From Fragilaria crotonensis (lineage: Eukaryota > Bacillariophyta > Fragilariophyceae > Fragilariales > Fragilariaceae), in assembly GCA_022925895.1 (NCBI GenBank), contig JAKSYS010000564.1, positions 1-41,718 of the forward strand: 41,718 bases of DNA. Reading direction: 5' to 3'. How positions within the stretch are numbered: the first letter of the stretch is position 1; the number at the start of each line of letters is the position of its first letter. Positions 20,724 to 30,283 of the stretch are shown piece after piece. The notes beneath the pieces were generated by a model. It was not told the origin of the DNA, did no database searches, and saw only the letters and a program-made list of their open reading frames with translations. The position numbers and the translations under genes are program-made.

Positions 20724-21346
20724 CCTGCCCGTAGTGCACCACTCGACACTCGAGTCGTCGAACTGTCCCTACGTCTACTGTACTGAGAGTACTGGAAGCT
20801 GAGAGCTCACAGCACTGAAGTACAGTACTGTCTTAAAATGCAGTCCCGTAAGTACCAGCTAGTAGAGTAGTACTATGAAGCGTACCTGGGCTACCATACG
20901 ACCACTACACCACTACGCGGTAGTACGATAGTACTCCGAGTACACAAGTACTCCGGAGTCCGGAATATGGTACAGTAGTTGTAGAGTTGTAGAGTTGTAG
21001 TACAGTTTTAATCGAATGACACTTCAGTGACGTACGAAGGAGCCTCTGTCCTCCATCCGATTGATATGATAGAGTGCAGCGTGCACGGCAGCATCAGCAC
21101 ATAGGCAAATCGGCCGGCAACGTGACGTGCCGACTGCCTCAAATCTGTAGAACCTTGCACGAAGAGAGATTCGCTTCCCTTCCTCTTTTCTCCTCTTCCT
21201 GAAAAAAGCGATTCCGATATTCAATCGCACAATCGGTGGCATGAGACATTTTGGCATTGGAAACATTCGAAGCTTGATATCTACCGTTTCATTCGCACCT
21301 TCTCCTTCTGGATGCAACTTTCCCTAGCCTGACTCGTCACTTTGTT
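20724..21346. other. Divergent promoter region, very GTAC-rich
   Basis: 13 copies of GTAC lie between about 20779 and 21004, where about one is expected by chance, plus three tandem AGTTGTAG units at about 20977-21001. The part nearest the aminotransferase gene (21020-21320) lacks these motifs; its minus-strand open frame (21024-21317) shows no family features. Confidence 0.65.
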
Positions 21347-22834
21347 ATGTCTCAAAGGAGCTCTTTGGCCCTGAAACGTTTGATCATGTCTCCTTGCTGG
21401 GTAATGCCGTCATCTGCTTTGAAAGCTGCTGCGTCTCGTCCCAACAAATCACGACACCTCACGACGCATTCTCAACGAGGCAAACGAGCTGTTTCCTTGC
21501 TACCTAGTTACCTAGCTGACGCAAGAGCCGTCACACGGTATTCTCCCTCCACTCCTGATGGAGCACTGCAGCTGGGCGTTGCTGAAAATCAGATGCTGGA
21601 AGATTTGTTGGTGCCTGCTTTGAACGAATTTGGAGCCAACACATTTACTGCCGATTGTATTTACTATCAGCCTACGCAGGGTCGACCAGCGCTGCGAGAG
21701 GCGTTTTGTCTCTATCTTCAGCGACTGTTGAACCTTTCGAAACCTCTCGATCCTGATGGGCTCATCATGGGAACTGGTTGCAATGCTGTCTTGGAGAATC
21801 TATGCATTACACTTGCGGAGCCTGGTGAAGGAGTTTTGATTCCAACACCCTACTATGCGGCCTTTGAATTCGATCTTGTTGCCCGTGCCGGGCTTTCCAT
21901 TCTTCCGGTCAATACATTTGAGCACTCGGGTGCTACTATTCCGCCGGTCGGATCGGAACAAACGATTCCAGTCGAAGCATACTATCCGACCAAGGCCGGT
22001 CTTTCAGCCGCCTATCTGGCAGCCAAGCACGAAGGAGAATCACCTCGTATCTTGCTTCTCTCCCATCCAAACAACCCGCTAGGAATCTCATACCCTCCTC
22101 ATATTGTTCAAGACTGCATTGATTGGTGCCGTGAAAACAAGGTGCATTTGGTCAGTGACGAAATATATGCAGGTAGTGTCTACAAGAAGGACGGTGCGGA
22201 CTTTACGTCTGCGTTGAAACTGGCTGGTGTTGGAGAATTGGGTCCCTACATTCATTTCGTATACGCTCTATCCAAAGATTTTGCGCTCTCAGGACTGCGA
22301 GTGGGAGCAGCCTATTCGGAGAATGAGGACATTCGTTTGCCATTGCAGAAACTTAACGACATGTGTCAAATCACGTCTCAAACTCAGGTTCTTATTGAAA
22401 CCATGGTCAAGGCGCCTGGAAACGTGCATGAATTCTGGACCAGTGACTTTTTGGATGAAAATCATACTCGCCTTCGTGCGCGATGCGATGCCCTCCAAAG
22501 AGTTTTGGAAGAATTCAATGTGCCTCATCTCAGCGCCAACTCCGGCCTCTTTTGCTGGATTGACTTGTCTCGCTTCCTCCCACCACTTGATTCTACGCAA
22601 GTGACTCCAGAAGGAGACGAGCTCTTGTCCAGCATGAAACAACGCGAACGTAGTTTGTATTTGGATCTCATGAATCACCACGGCCTCCTCTTTACTCCCG
22701 GTCTGTCGATGCGTCACGAGCGACCGGGATTCTTCCGGTGCGTCTTTACAGCTGCTAATGACGAGGAATTTCAGTTGGCATTGATTCGGTTGCGCAAGTT
22801 CTTTCTCCACGGATCCGCCTCGGAAGAAAGATGA
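21347..22834 (+). CDS. Class I/II PLP aminotransferase, ACC-synthase-like
   Basis: 495 aa, single exon, intact. The N-terminal ~60 residues are Ser/Arg/Lys-rich without acidic residues (possible mitochondrial presequence). Fold-type I features: LGVAENQMLEDLL, YYQPTQGRPALREAF, GTGCNAVLENLCITLAEPGE, IPTPYYAAFEFD, SHPNNPLGISYP, VSDEIYAGSVY and the Schiff-base lysine in YALSKDFALSGLRVG (Lys310). The C-terminal RPGFFRCVFTA holds the carboxylate-binding Arg. The layout (N-Q in the first motif, SKDFALSGLRVG) matches 1-aminocyclopropane-1-carboxylate synthase and its ACCS-like relatives better than aspartate aminotransferase. Whether it makes ACC or acts as a transaminase cannot be read from sequence. 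Confidence 0.88.
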   Translation: MSQRSSLALKRLIMSPCWVMPSSALKAAASRPNKSRHLTTHSQRGKRAVSLLPSYLADARAVTRYSPSTPDGALQLGVAENQMLEDLLVPALNEFGANTFTADCIYYQPTQGRPALREAFCLYLQRLLNLSKPLDPDGLIMGTGCNAVLENLCITLAEPGEGVLIPTPYYAAFEFDLVARAGLSILPVNTFEHSGATIPPVGSEQTIPVEAYYPTKAGLSAAYLAAKHEGESPRILLLSHPNNPLGISYPPHIVQDCIDWCRENKVHLVSDEIYAGSVYKKDGADFTSALKLAGVGELGPYIHFVYALSKDFALSGLRVGAAYSENEDIRLPLQKLNDMCQITSQTQVLIETMVKAPGNVHEFWTSDFLDENHTRLRARCDALQRVLEEFNVPHLSANSGLFCWIDLSRFLPPLDSTQVTPEGDELLSSMKQRERSLYLDLMNHHGLLFTPGLSMRHERPGFFRCVFTAANDEEFQLALIRLRKFFLHGSASEER

Positions 22835-23163
22835 GTCCCGATGCGACCGAAAACCGAAAGATTTACTTTTGCGTATGCACCCGCACGCTTACATACACAT
22901 TGCTCCACAGGATCCCGCGAAGTCACTGGAATGCCCTACGTGACAAGAAGTTGTTCATAGTCAAAGAGTTGCGGTTAAGGCAACTAATAGTGGGATGTTT
23001 AAATCTTCGCTATGATTACTTTGTCCTAGACATTTTTAATGCTGCATTTGAGGCATGGTAACGATTCCAATGTGCTAGACTGAATGTTAGACAGGTATTA
23101 ACAAGCACAGAAGTAACAATCGGGGAAAAATGAAATATCTTCAAGCTCCATTTAAACGTCGTG
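22835..23163. other. Convergent 3'-3' gap, nothing recognised
   Basis: 329 bp between aminotransferase (+) and AIF-like (-) stops. AT-richer, no GTAC clusters, no gene. Confidence 0.6.
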
Positions 23164-25638
23164 CTACTCATCATCAGCATCATCATGATCATCATCCGTT
23201 TGAGCCGCCCAAGGGTGCCACATCTCAGAAGACGCCTTCGGAACCACGGGACGACCCAACGGTACACTCCCATCGGCGAATCGCGCATTCTTCATGTTGT
23301 TCATAAATGCCTCCTTCATTATTTGGGCATAGCTGGTGCCCCGATGTGCATCACCGCGGCGGAGCCAGAGCGGTTCCTCCTTGGCTGGACGAGCTCGTCG
23401 CTCATTATCCTTCCAGGCTTGTTCGACTCGTTCTTCATCCGAAAGCAAGTACGGATCGTTCCCCTTGTTCGCATCATCAACGCCGCGCCATATGGGCGAA
23501 TGCATGGGATAGATGTAAAGCAGAGTTGGAGGACGGATGCTGCTGCCGACCTCGTTGTAAATGTCATCCGTCTTCATGTATATGTTTTCGCCCAGAAGCT
23601 CGGAGGAGACCGACTGATCCTTGCGTTTCAGCAACCCAACAGACGTCACGCTTGGTGGCTTGGCAGCTGTGTATCGATACAGCGGATTCGGCATTTGTTC
23701 TACCTTATTGGTCAGGCGACGGTGCAATCCCTTGCTGCGTTTACCCTCCAACGCCATTTGGACCAATCGCTTGCTTTCCTGCGCCAGGTGAGTAGTTTTG
23801 AGAAGCACATTCTCCGATGTCCCGGCGATGACTCCCCCGTCTGAAGTTATGATTTCAATCATCCGATTGATCAACGATGGATTCAGATCTGTGGAATCCT
23901 TGGCGGTAAAGGGCAACCCCCAGGACATGATACCACATAAATGACCTGCGCGATCAATGTAAAACACCAAACCGCTTCCATACACAGGAGTGTCCGACAC
24001 CCTAGCCTTTTGCGACCGCGTCATATCTCTTTTCGACGTCGTTTTTCTCTTGTCGGAATGATTTGTCCACCAAAAGCCGTGAGTTGACATTGTGTCAGAA
24101 TCGCAGCGACCTACAACTAGAGCCTTGATTCCCACTTTCTCCAGCGATGACCGATTCCCTTCTGCAGCGCTGTAGGGAGAGATGTCAGAACGAAATATTG
24201 GAAAGGAGGAGGATGCGAAGGAAGACGGCTCGATGATTTGTTGGTGGGAAGACGTTAGCATCGACCGGGTGCGGTCGTTATAGTCACGAGCCATATGCAT
24301 CGCAGCCAGTCGTCCTGCAAGAGCGCCATCGACCGTTCCGACCCCTGCCACATGAGCATGTCCTGTCACAGAGTTTGGATACTTGGCTACCGATCCAGCT
24401 GCATAGACTTTTGAAGCGGCATTCAATTCAGCATTAACCGCCACCCTGCCGTCGTCAGTAAAACATACAATGGTCGATGGCTCGGTCGGAGGGGATGTTA
24501 GTTGCGACCAGCTTTGGTACCATGTCCTTCCTACCCAATGCTCCTGAAGTGCTTCCGGGACTCGAAGAGTCGGTAGTACAGCAGTACCTCTTGGACCATC
24601 AACCAATGGGGCGACAACCATCAAATCTACTTGATTTCGACTCGTGTCGATAAAATCGTATGCCTTGGCCGTGTGCACTTCCATCCTAGGCATATTCGTC
24701 ACAGGCGATACGAGATGTGATACGTATCGCACCAATGAGCGTTCTTGAATATCAATTCCTTGTTGACGCAACTTCTTGGTGACAGCGGTGCTCAAGTAGC
24801 GGGGTAACATGTGAGAGAGAGGCCCGGAACTTCCAAACGCCAACATTGGAGGTTCCGTGCCCGCCTTGGCAACCGCTGACGCCAGTTCAATCGCCTCCCA
24901 CCCACTTCCCAAGACACATACCTTGGCACCTTGCTTAGCTGCCATGAGAGCCAAATGTCGAATTGTTTCCGGAGCCAGGATCGGTCGATTTCCAAAGCCC
25001 AAAGCTTCGGTCGATCGCAGTTCTAGAACTCGATTTAGAACTTGATGGTCGAAGAGATCCATGGGTGGCGGAGCGCCTCGCGAGCCTGTCGCTACCAGAA
25101 TGGCGTGTCTATACTTGAGCTGGGTCGATAAATCCGCCAATTCAACGGTTCGTGACGGAGGGTGGAATCCAAGTGCGGGCTGTCGGTAACATATAACTCT
25201 TGAGTCAAGGCTTGTCATTGACCGCAACGGATCGACGAGGGCAATTGACGCCCGAGGACATTGCTCTTTTAACGTCTCGACAGCACTCTTGCCCGCATTT
25301 CCGTAACCAAGTACAATGAAGTCGTATTCGATTGTTGTGACCGATGATGACGCTTTATCGGCAGGTTGTTTCGGTTCGTTCCTAGTCGACGACGTGACTG
25401 CGGAAGCTTCTAAACTTAACTTGGGAACGGACCAAATTCTCGAGAGGCTACCGAGACCAGAGGAGCACACATCATCCAACACGCGCATCCCATCATCATG
25501 ATTTTTGTCGTTGCTGGATTCCGTGCCTACAATGTATGCCAGAACAGATGCAGCAGTGGCGCCAAACACTCCGAAAACAAGACGACGATGCGTCTCATGA
25601 TTGAAACGCGGGACAAGACGTTTCATGGCAAAATTCAC
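23164..25638 (-). CDS. AIF-like FAD/NAD(P)H oxidoreductase with long C-terminal extension
   Basis: 824 aa in one exon. A basic N-terminus (MKRLVPRFNHETHRRL) precedes a hydrophobic segment (VFGVFGATAASVLAYIVGT, residues 21-39), as in inner-membrane-anchored mitochondrial AIF. FAD-binding GYGNAG is at 111-116 (FIVLGYGNAGKSAVETL), the ATG-type motif LVATGSRG at 181-188, the second Rossmann site VCVLGSGWEAIELASA at about 241-256, and the YAAGSVAKYPN block further on. The C-terminal AIF-type portion (VYGSGLVFYIDRAGHLCGIMSW) is followed by about 250 residues I do not recognise, ending in an acidic tail (TDDDHDDADDE). Family role: mitochondrial redox protein needed for respiratory-chain assembly and released in cell death. 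Only the redox fold is read directly here. Confidence 0.82.
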   Translation of the reverse strand: MNFAMKRLVPRFNHETHRRLVFGVFGATAASVLAYIVGTESSNDKNHDDGMRVLDDVCSSGLGSLSRIWSVPKLSLEASAVTSSTRNEPKQPADKASSSVTTIEYDFIVLGYGNAGKSAVETLKEQCPRASIALVDPLRSMTSLDSRVICYRQPALGFHPPSRTVELADLSTQLKYRHAILVATGSRGAPPPMDLFDHQVLNRVLELRSTEALGFGNRPILAPETIRHLALMAAKQGAKVCVLGSGWEAIELASAVAKAGTEPPMLAFGSSGPLSHMLPRYLSTAVTKKLRQQGIDIQERSLVRYVSHLVSPVTNMPRMEVHTAKAYDFIDTSRNQVDLMVVAPLVDGPRGTAVLPTLRVPEALQEHWVGRTWYQSWSQLTSPPTEPSTIVCFTDDGRVAVNAELNAASKVYAAGSVAKYPNSVTGHAHVAGVGTVDGALAGRLAAMHMARDYNDRTRSMLTSSHQQIIEPSSFASSSFPIFRSDISPYSAAEGNRSSLEKVGIKALVVGRCDSDTMSTHGFWWTNHSDKRKTTSKRDMTRSQKARVSDTPVYGSGLVFYIDRAGHLCGIMSWGLPFTAKDSTDLNPSLINRMIEIITSDGGVIAGTSENVLLKTTHLAQESKRLVQMALEGKRSKGLHRRLTNKVEQMPNPLYRYTAAKPPSVTSVGLLKRKDQSVSSELLGENIYMKTDDIYNEVGSSIRPPTLLYIYPMHSPIWRGVDDANKGNDPYLLSDEERVEQAWKDNERRARPAKEEPLWLRRGDAHRGTSYAQIMKEAFMNNMKNARFADGSVPLGRPVVPKASSEMWHPWAAQTDDDHDDADDE

Positions 25639-26196
25639 AGTCCTACTCCCTTTGGAATAGGATCAGAATTACAGGACATGGACTGTTACTGGGTTGTGAT
25701 GTTACGGCGAGGGGAAGGGAATGATCAATTCAACGAAAAGATGGCATTACGATATCGACAAAAACAATCTTCGTGTGAAGAATTGTGAGTTATCCCAAGG
25801 ACGAGTCAGGCGTGTCAGCCACTGTTCTGCAACGCCAGTGACCGGTATTGTACATGAACTCTAGGAAGTAGTGCATTACCAGGTGCCACTACGGCGGTAG
25901 TACAACAATAGGAATGCGTTGCCTAAAGCGAGCATGCAGAATAAGGACTATGACATCGATAGCGATTCACACCTCACACCTCCCTCTTTATAGACAACAG
26001 TATATGAGTCTATTCAGTTGTAAGAACTTTATTAACAGTACTGTGTAAGGTGGCGAGTGGAAGGAATAGAACTATATGTACGTTGTTTTGCGACTCTAAG
26101 TAATCTGTTGACCCCATCAACTCAAATCCCACCACACCTTGCGTGCTATGAAAAGAAACTACCTAAAGGATATACTCGGAGAAAGTCAACTCCATC
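25639..26196. other. Intergenic, no gene seen
   Basis: 5' flank of the AIF-like gene and 3' flank of the next minus-strand gene. A short GTAC/CTAC-type cluster lies at about 25845-25915. The plus-strand frame 25498-25788 overlaps the AIF start region and is not protein-like. Confidence 0.5.
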
Positions 26197-26919
26197 TTAT
26201 TGGAAGTCACCTAACAGTGCTTCGAGTCGATCGGCATCGACAAAGTCAATCCGGCTCCCATCCGGTACTGTTTCCCCAATTTCCATCAACTTCGGGGCTT
26301 CCACTGTGTCTAGAAAGAGCGCCAACAAACATTCGGACCGGCAGAGGGCGAAGAGCGGATCACTGGCTATCCGCGCCTCAATTTGACTTCTGTCTTCCAA
26401 AATTCCAAAGCTGGACCATTCGTTATATTTCTTGACCCATCCGACTTGACTGACCCTGTCGTGAAGCAACGACCCAAGTTCGTCCAGACGCATCACAACT
26501 CCCACCACGCGGCCCGCGATTGTTTGTTCTTCCTTCAGATCAAAAGTCATGCCGTCACGTTCAGACGTATCGCGACGTTTCAGCAAAAACTCGGCCACGA
26601 TTTTGCCAGTTTCAATTGCAACATCTATAGGCTTGACTCTGTCGGACACTCGAAGCTTGGATCCTTCACCATCAACAGATCTTCTCCTAAGCGTCTCCGA
26701 GAGAGCGTTAATTGTTGTGGGATGCAGTGAGGGGCGGATTCCAGTGGACTCACGGATCTTGTCGCCTCGTGACGATGGCTGTTCCGAAAAAAGAGGAGAG
26801 GAAAGGGCGATGTGTCCACGTGAGTTCATTATCTTGGAACACGAGAGAAATCCAGATACCTGATGCATGGTGCAAAAGGCCGAGACAACCAGGATGATGA
26901 CGGGAGTTCGTATCACCAT
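26197..26919 (-). CDS. Unknown plastid-targeted protein (240 aa)
   Basis: The N-terminus is a clean signal peptide (TPVIILVVSAFCTMHQVSG) followed by FLSC, an ASAF-like site, then a Ser/Arg-rich transit-like stretch to about residue 70. The mature part is helical: KPIDVAIETGKIVAEFLLKR, then IAGRVVGVVMRLDELGSLLHDRVSQ, WVKKYNEWSSFGILEDRSQIEARIASDPLFALCRSE, a predicted amphipathic bundle without membrane segments. It ends FVDADRLEALLGDFQ. I do not recognise a family. The conserved-looking WVKKYNEWSSFG segment would be the best search handle. It is divergent from the MOB gene across 1.7 kb. Confidence 0.75.
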   Translation of the reverse strand: MVIRTPVIILVVSAFCTMHQVSGFLSCSKIMNSRGHIALSSPLFSEQPSSRGDKIRESTGIRPSLHPTTINALSETLRRRSVDGEGSKLRVSDRVKPIDVAIETGKIVAEFLLKRRDTSERDGMTFDLKEEQTIAGRVVGVVMRLDELGSLLHDRVSQVGWVKKYNEWSSFGILEDRSQIEARIASDPLFALCRSECLLALFLDTVEAPKLMEIGETVPDGSRIDFVDADRLEALLGDFQ

Positions 26920-28622
26920 CGTCCAGTCGACGTGAGCGATTTTTGTTTCATCAATAGAGATGTGGTACCTCTACTACAGTACGTTGCACTACCGATAGTA
27001 TCATAGCGCTACTACGAGGATGTCGTTGACAAGAAAGCCGGAGATTATATCATACTACTCTACTAGGGGCTAGTAGGGAGGAGTGGGTACCTCACATTTG
27101 ATCGGAGTGTCTACGACAGGAAACTGGACGTACAGTACCCCCAACCTGGTCGTACTCCGTACCACTACTTTTTTCCCCTACAGTATGCAGTACCATGGTA
27201 CCAACGTAGGAAACTTCATGAAGTACAGTACCAGGTACTTATCATCCCCCAGTATTGCAGTTCATCGCACGGTATATTTTACAGTAGCATTTGTCAAGCA
27301 ACCTGTTCATAGCAAATTCAATGAGTATTCCATCCAGTAACGTTGAATTCGTACAGTATTGTAGTTCAGTAACGTAACACACTGTCGTTTCAACATAAAT
27401 TACCGTCCGTTTATGTACTGTAGACCTGTAGTACATGTAATCCACGTAAAAGTGCAACAGTATCCCAGAGTGGTCATACTCCGTACCACACACACACACG
27501 CACGCACACACAAAGCAAATTTAAAAAGGAGTAGGATATGATATATGGTACTGCTACCTGGTACCGTATCATAGTCGATTCTGAACTCGACTGAACGTGT
27601 ACTCCGAGTACAATACCTAGTACAATACCTACGTGTGAAATAACGAAAACCGAAATCTACCAGGGGTTATGTACTGGGGTACCTGGTACCTGTACCGTAG
27701 AACTCGGAATACGTGCAATGCGAGCCTGTACTTGTATGCTGTATGTCATACAATATATGACATACAGTACCGAGATCCGACTTCGCCGAGTAAAGAACAT
27801 ATGTGGAATTTCAGTAGTACTTGTACTGCATAGAATATAGAGTGTATGACATACAGTATACTAGTATACAGTGTACAGCTCGGAGTAGATTTACTTCGAC
27901 GCATTGCAAGTTGCTTGCCTTGCGAAGACTACAAGTACCAGTACTGTAAGTAGTAAGTACTGTTACCTATTACTGGAATCCATCTGCTGTTTCTCGTTGT
28001 GAACTGTTTGCGTGTTTGCGTCATTATGTCACATGTCACACGTCACACGATGTCCCTAGAGAAACAGCAGCGAGCGCAATACATCCCACAGCACGACTAC
28101 ACTACAAGGACACTATTGTGATCTAATTAACGCTGTTACATAACCCTTATTGTGCATACATGTAGAACATAGTCGGAGTAATGCATATGAAACGACTACT
28201 CCGACCTCCCAGTTTGATGTAGGAAAAACGCATAACGTGTATGATGGTGACGTGGATTTGAACATTCGACACTGGGACCCGGGACATGAGCTGACTTTCA
28301 TCATCTGCATGCCCTATTTTGGCGCATGTGATGTGGTCGACTCCGACTACTTGTTATGTCCAAGTCTCTAATTGTGCATAGTCAGAGTACGAGGAATCCA
28401 TGTAGAGGGTACGCGGCTTTCGTGGTGGGTAAATTTTAACCAAATCGAAAGTGATGCCGATCTTTGGGTGGTTGCACATGATGTACAAGACTCGTAACCC
28501 TCGGAGTGAGAAGGAACAGATGCTAAATTTGTTCTCATCTTCGGAGTGGTATCGCAAATTCACCTATCATTGCGGCCACCAAGATCCTCTTCTGGAGAGG
28601 CGACTGTTGAACCAAAACAAGG
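26920..28622. other. Long divergent intergenic region with GTAC motifs, hairpin and (CA)n
   Basis: No gene is supported. GTAC/GGTACC-type words crowd about 26955-27985. A 12-bp-arm hairpin lies at 27739-27767, a 14-bp palindrome GTATACTAGTATAC near 27858-27871, and an imperfect CA/CG dinucleotide tract at 27487-27512. Small open frames at 28150-28371 and 28451-28714 show no protein features. Confidence 0.6.
27739..27767. repeat. Inverted repeat, 12-bp perfect arms, 5-bp loop
   Basis: The left arm CTGTATGTCATA (27739-27750) and right arm TATGACATACAG (27756-27767) flank CAATA. A related GTATGACATACAGTATAC occurs about 100 bp downstream (27844-27861). Transcribed, it would form a stable stem; no T-run follows, and a bacterial-type terminator is not expected here. 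Confidence 0.5.
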
Positions 28623-29411
28623 ATGAGTGTCTCAACTCCCATGAGCACCGGCAATGTTCAGCGCGTTCATCATCCAATCGGAACTACGCGAGATCGATTG
28701 CATTCCCTTTCTAAGCGGACCTTGGGGACAGGTGGATCGATCCATAAAGCTGTTGCGCTGCCGTCGGGAGAGTCATGTGCTGGTACGAATCGAGCTGATT
28801 TCATCTGTTTGTTCATGGGTTACGCTTCTTCCGCGTAGTTCCCCTTTGCTTCATCAAAGCTAACCAAAGGACGTTAAACTACCTTCTATTTAGGTTGGGT
28901 GGCAGCTCACGCTATTGATTTCTATAACGATGTTATTCTCATCTGGCATGTGATGGCATGTGACCCCTACATTTCATGCTTCAAACCTGGTGAAGGTTTC
29001 CCATCCGGGGTCGAGTATCGTTGGGCTCCAAACCCTGACGGGCCTGCTATCAGCGTATCCGCACCAGACTACGTAAATTTGGTTTTGAAATGGATCGAAG
29101 AACAATTGAACGACCCCACCAAATTTCCAGTTGATGCCGAGGATGAAATGCGTGTGTATTCCACCCCGACGTTTGCGGTGCTTTGCGGCCAAATCTTCCG
29201 TCGACTCCTTCGCGTCTACGGGATCATTTATTGCTCCTTCTTCGCGACCATCGACGCCCTGGAGATGACGCCGCACTTGAATACGTGCTTCAAACATTTT
29301 TTATACTTCTGTTCCGAATTCTCACTCTTGCCAGAGCGAGAAGTCGAACCGCTGAAGGTGCTTGTGCGACCTGTGAGAAAGCAATACTATGACTACAAAA
29401 TGGGAAAGTGA
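28623..29411 (+). CDS. MOB-family (Mob1/phocein) kinase-activator-like protein with degenerate zinc site
   Basis: Two exons (28623-28782 and 28894-29411; 111-bp intron, GTACGA..TTTAG) give 225 aa. The splice restores the MOB core: TLGTGGSIHKAVALPSGES-CAG-WVAAHAIDFYNDV aligns residue for residue with the family's LGSGxLRxAVxLPxGExxNEWxAxxxxDFFN. Further matches are SAPDYVNLVLKWIEEQLND, GQIFRRLLRVYGIIY, HLNTCFKHFLYF and EFSLLPEREVEPL. MOB proteins bind and activate NDR/LATS kinases in cell-cycle and polarity control. Two Cys remain (C-x5-C in ACDPYISC), but the two zinc-ligand His of RVYAHIYHQH are replaced by Ile and Phe (RVYGIIYCSF). The start is the first ATG of an N-terminus of normal length. 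Confidence 0.82.
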
Positions 29412-30283
29412 AGAAGGGCACATAGTGTGCAACTTGTGAATCAATTGATAGAGCGCGACCGCCGTGGGTGTACCTGTACAAAGGATTGCGCGTCTTGGCG
29501 AAGATGCTGCATTCCTTTGATTAAACCCGGTGATTAGATATAGAGCAATACGTAATACTAGATGCATAACTGTGACATCGAAGGGCATCATCTTACGGTG
29601 CCGACACATCCTCACAAGCAGCTGCCAGTGTTCGGCTTATGGTTGCTTTATCATGCGGTTGCATCAACAAGTTAACGTACTTTCTCCCTCGAGTCAGGAA
29701 AGACCGGAGAAGGTGACGGTAATGTAGATTATTCACAATGAGTACGAATTTTAGCAGTAAATTGCTAAGTGGTTGAGTACTACTACAGTAGCAGTTAATT
29801 CAAGGTATTGTACTGTTCAAGGTGCTAGTCAGAGGACGAGTGACATGTGACCCAGGCTTAAACAATTGCCGGTAATCAAGTATGGATAAAAATACAAATA
29901 TTACTATACTTATAAGCCTGTAGACATATAATTTTCTAAGCATCCTATGTTCTGAAAAACGTACTGGAAGGTAAGATACTTCCTCTTTTCAAGGTCACCG
30001 GCCAATCATCGAAAACGTATCACATCTATTTCACTTAAAGGGAAGAATTCATATTATTTCTTCAAGGCCTGATGTGACAATTGAGCCCCATGCTCGTTAC
30101 TTAACCTGAAAGATTTCATGTGTGGGGTTAAAATTTATTCATCCTTGTATTTAATGTATCTTGCATGCGCAGGACCATATAAAATTCTTAGACCCACACG
30201 AGCAGACGGGCGCCTACATTCGTCCAAAGCTGAGGAAAGCAAAGACGCGGGTAGATTGAGGACTGAGGACAAAGGTTTCACTT
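29412..30283. other. Intergenic, no gene seen
   Basis: 872 bp between two plus-strand genes. AT-rich from about 29730 to 30130. A short GTACTACTACAGTAG cluster lies at about 29777-29820. No RNA gene or repeat recognised. Confidence 0.5.

Noticed and set aside
21024-21317. 97-codon minus-strand open frame upstream of the aminotransferase gene
   Set aside because: No recognisable motif or targeting signal. It lies in the 5' flank/UTR of the next gene and has low-information composition.
22289-22810. Long antisense frames inside conserved genes (for example 173 codons inside the aminotransferase, 162 codons inside the AIF-like gene)
   Set aside because: These are shadows of strongly conserved coding sequence on the other strand.
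27242-27511. 89-codon minus-strand open frame over the (CA)n tract
   Set aside because: Its N-terminus is a translated dinucleotide repeat (CACVCVCG); no gene features.
28150-28714. Two small plus-strand open frames upstream of the MOB gene as extra exons
   Set aside because: The MOB product already has a normal-length N-terminus from 28623, and no splice pair joins these frames to it convincingly.
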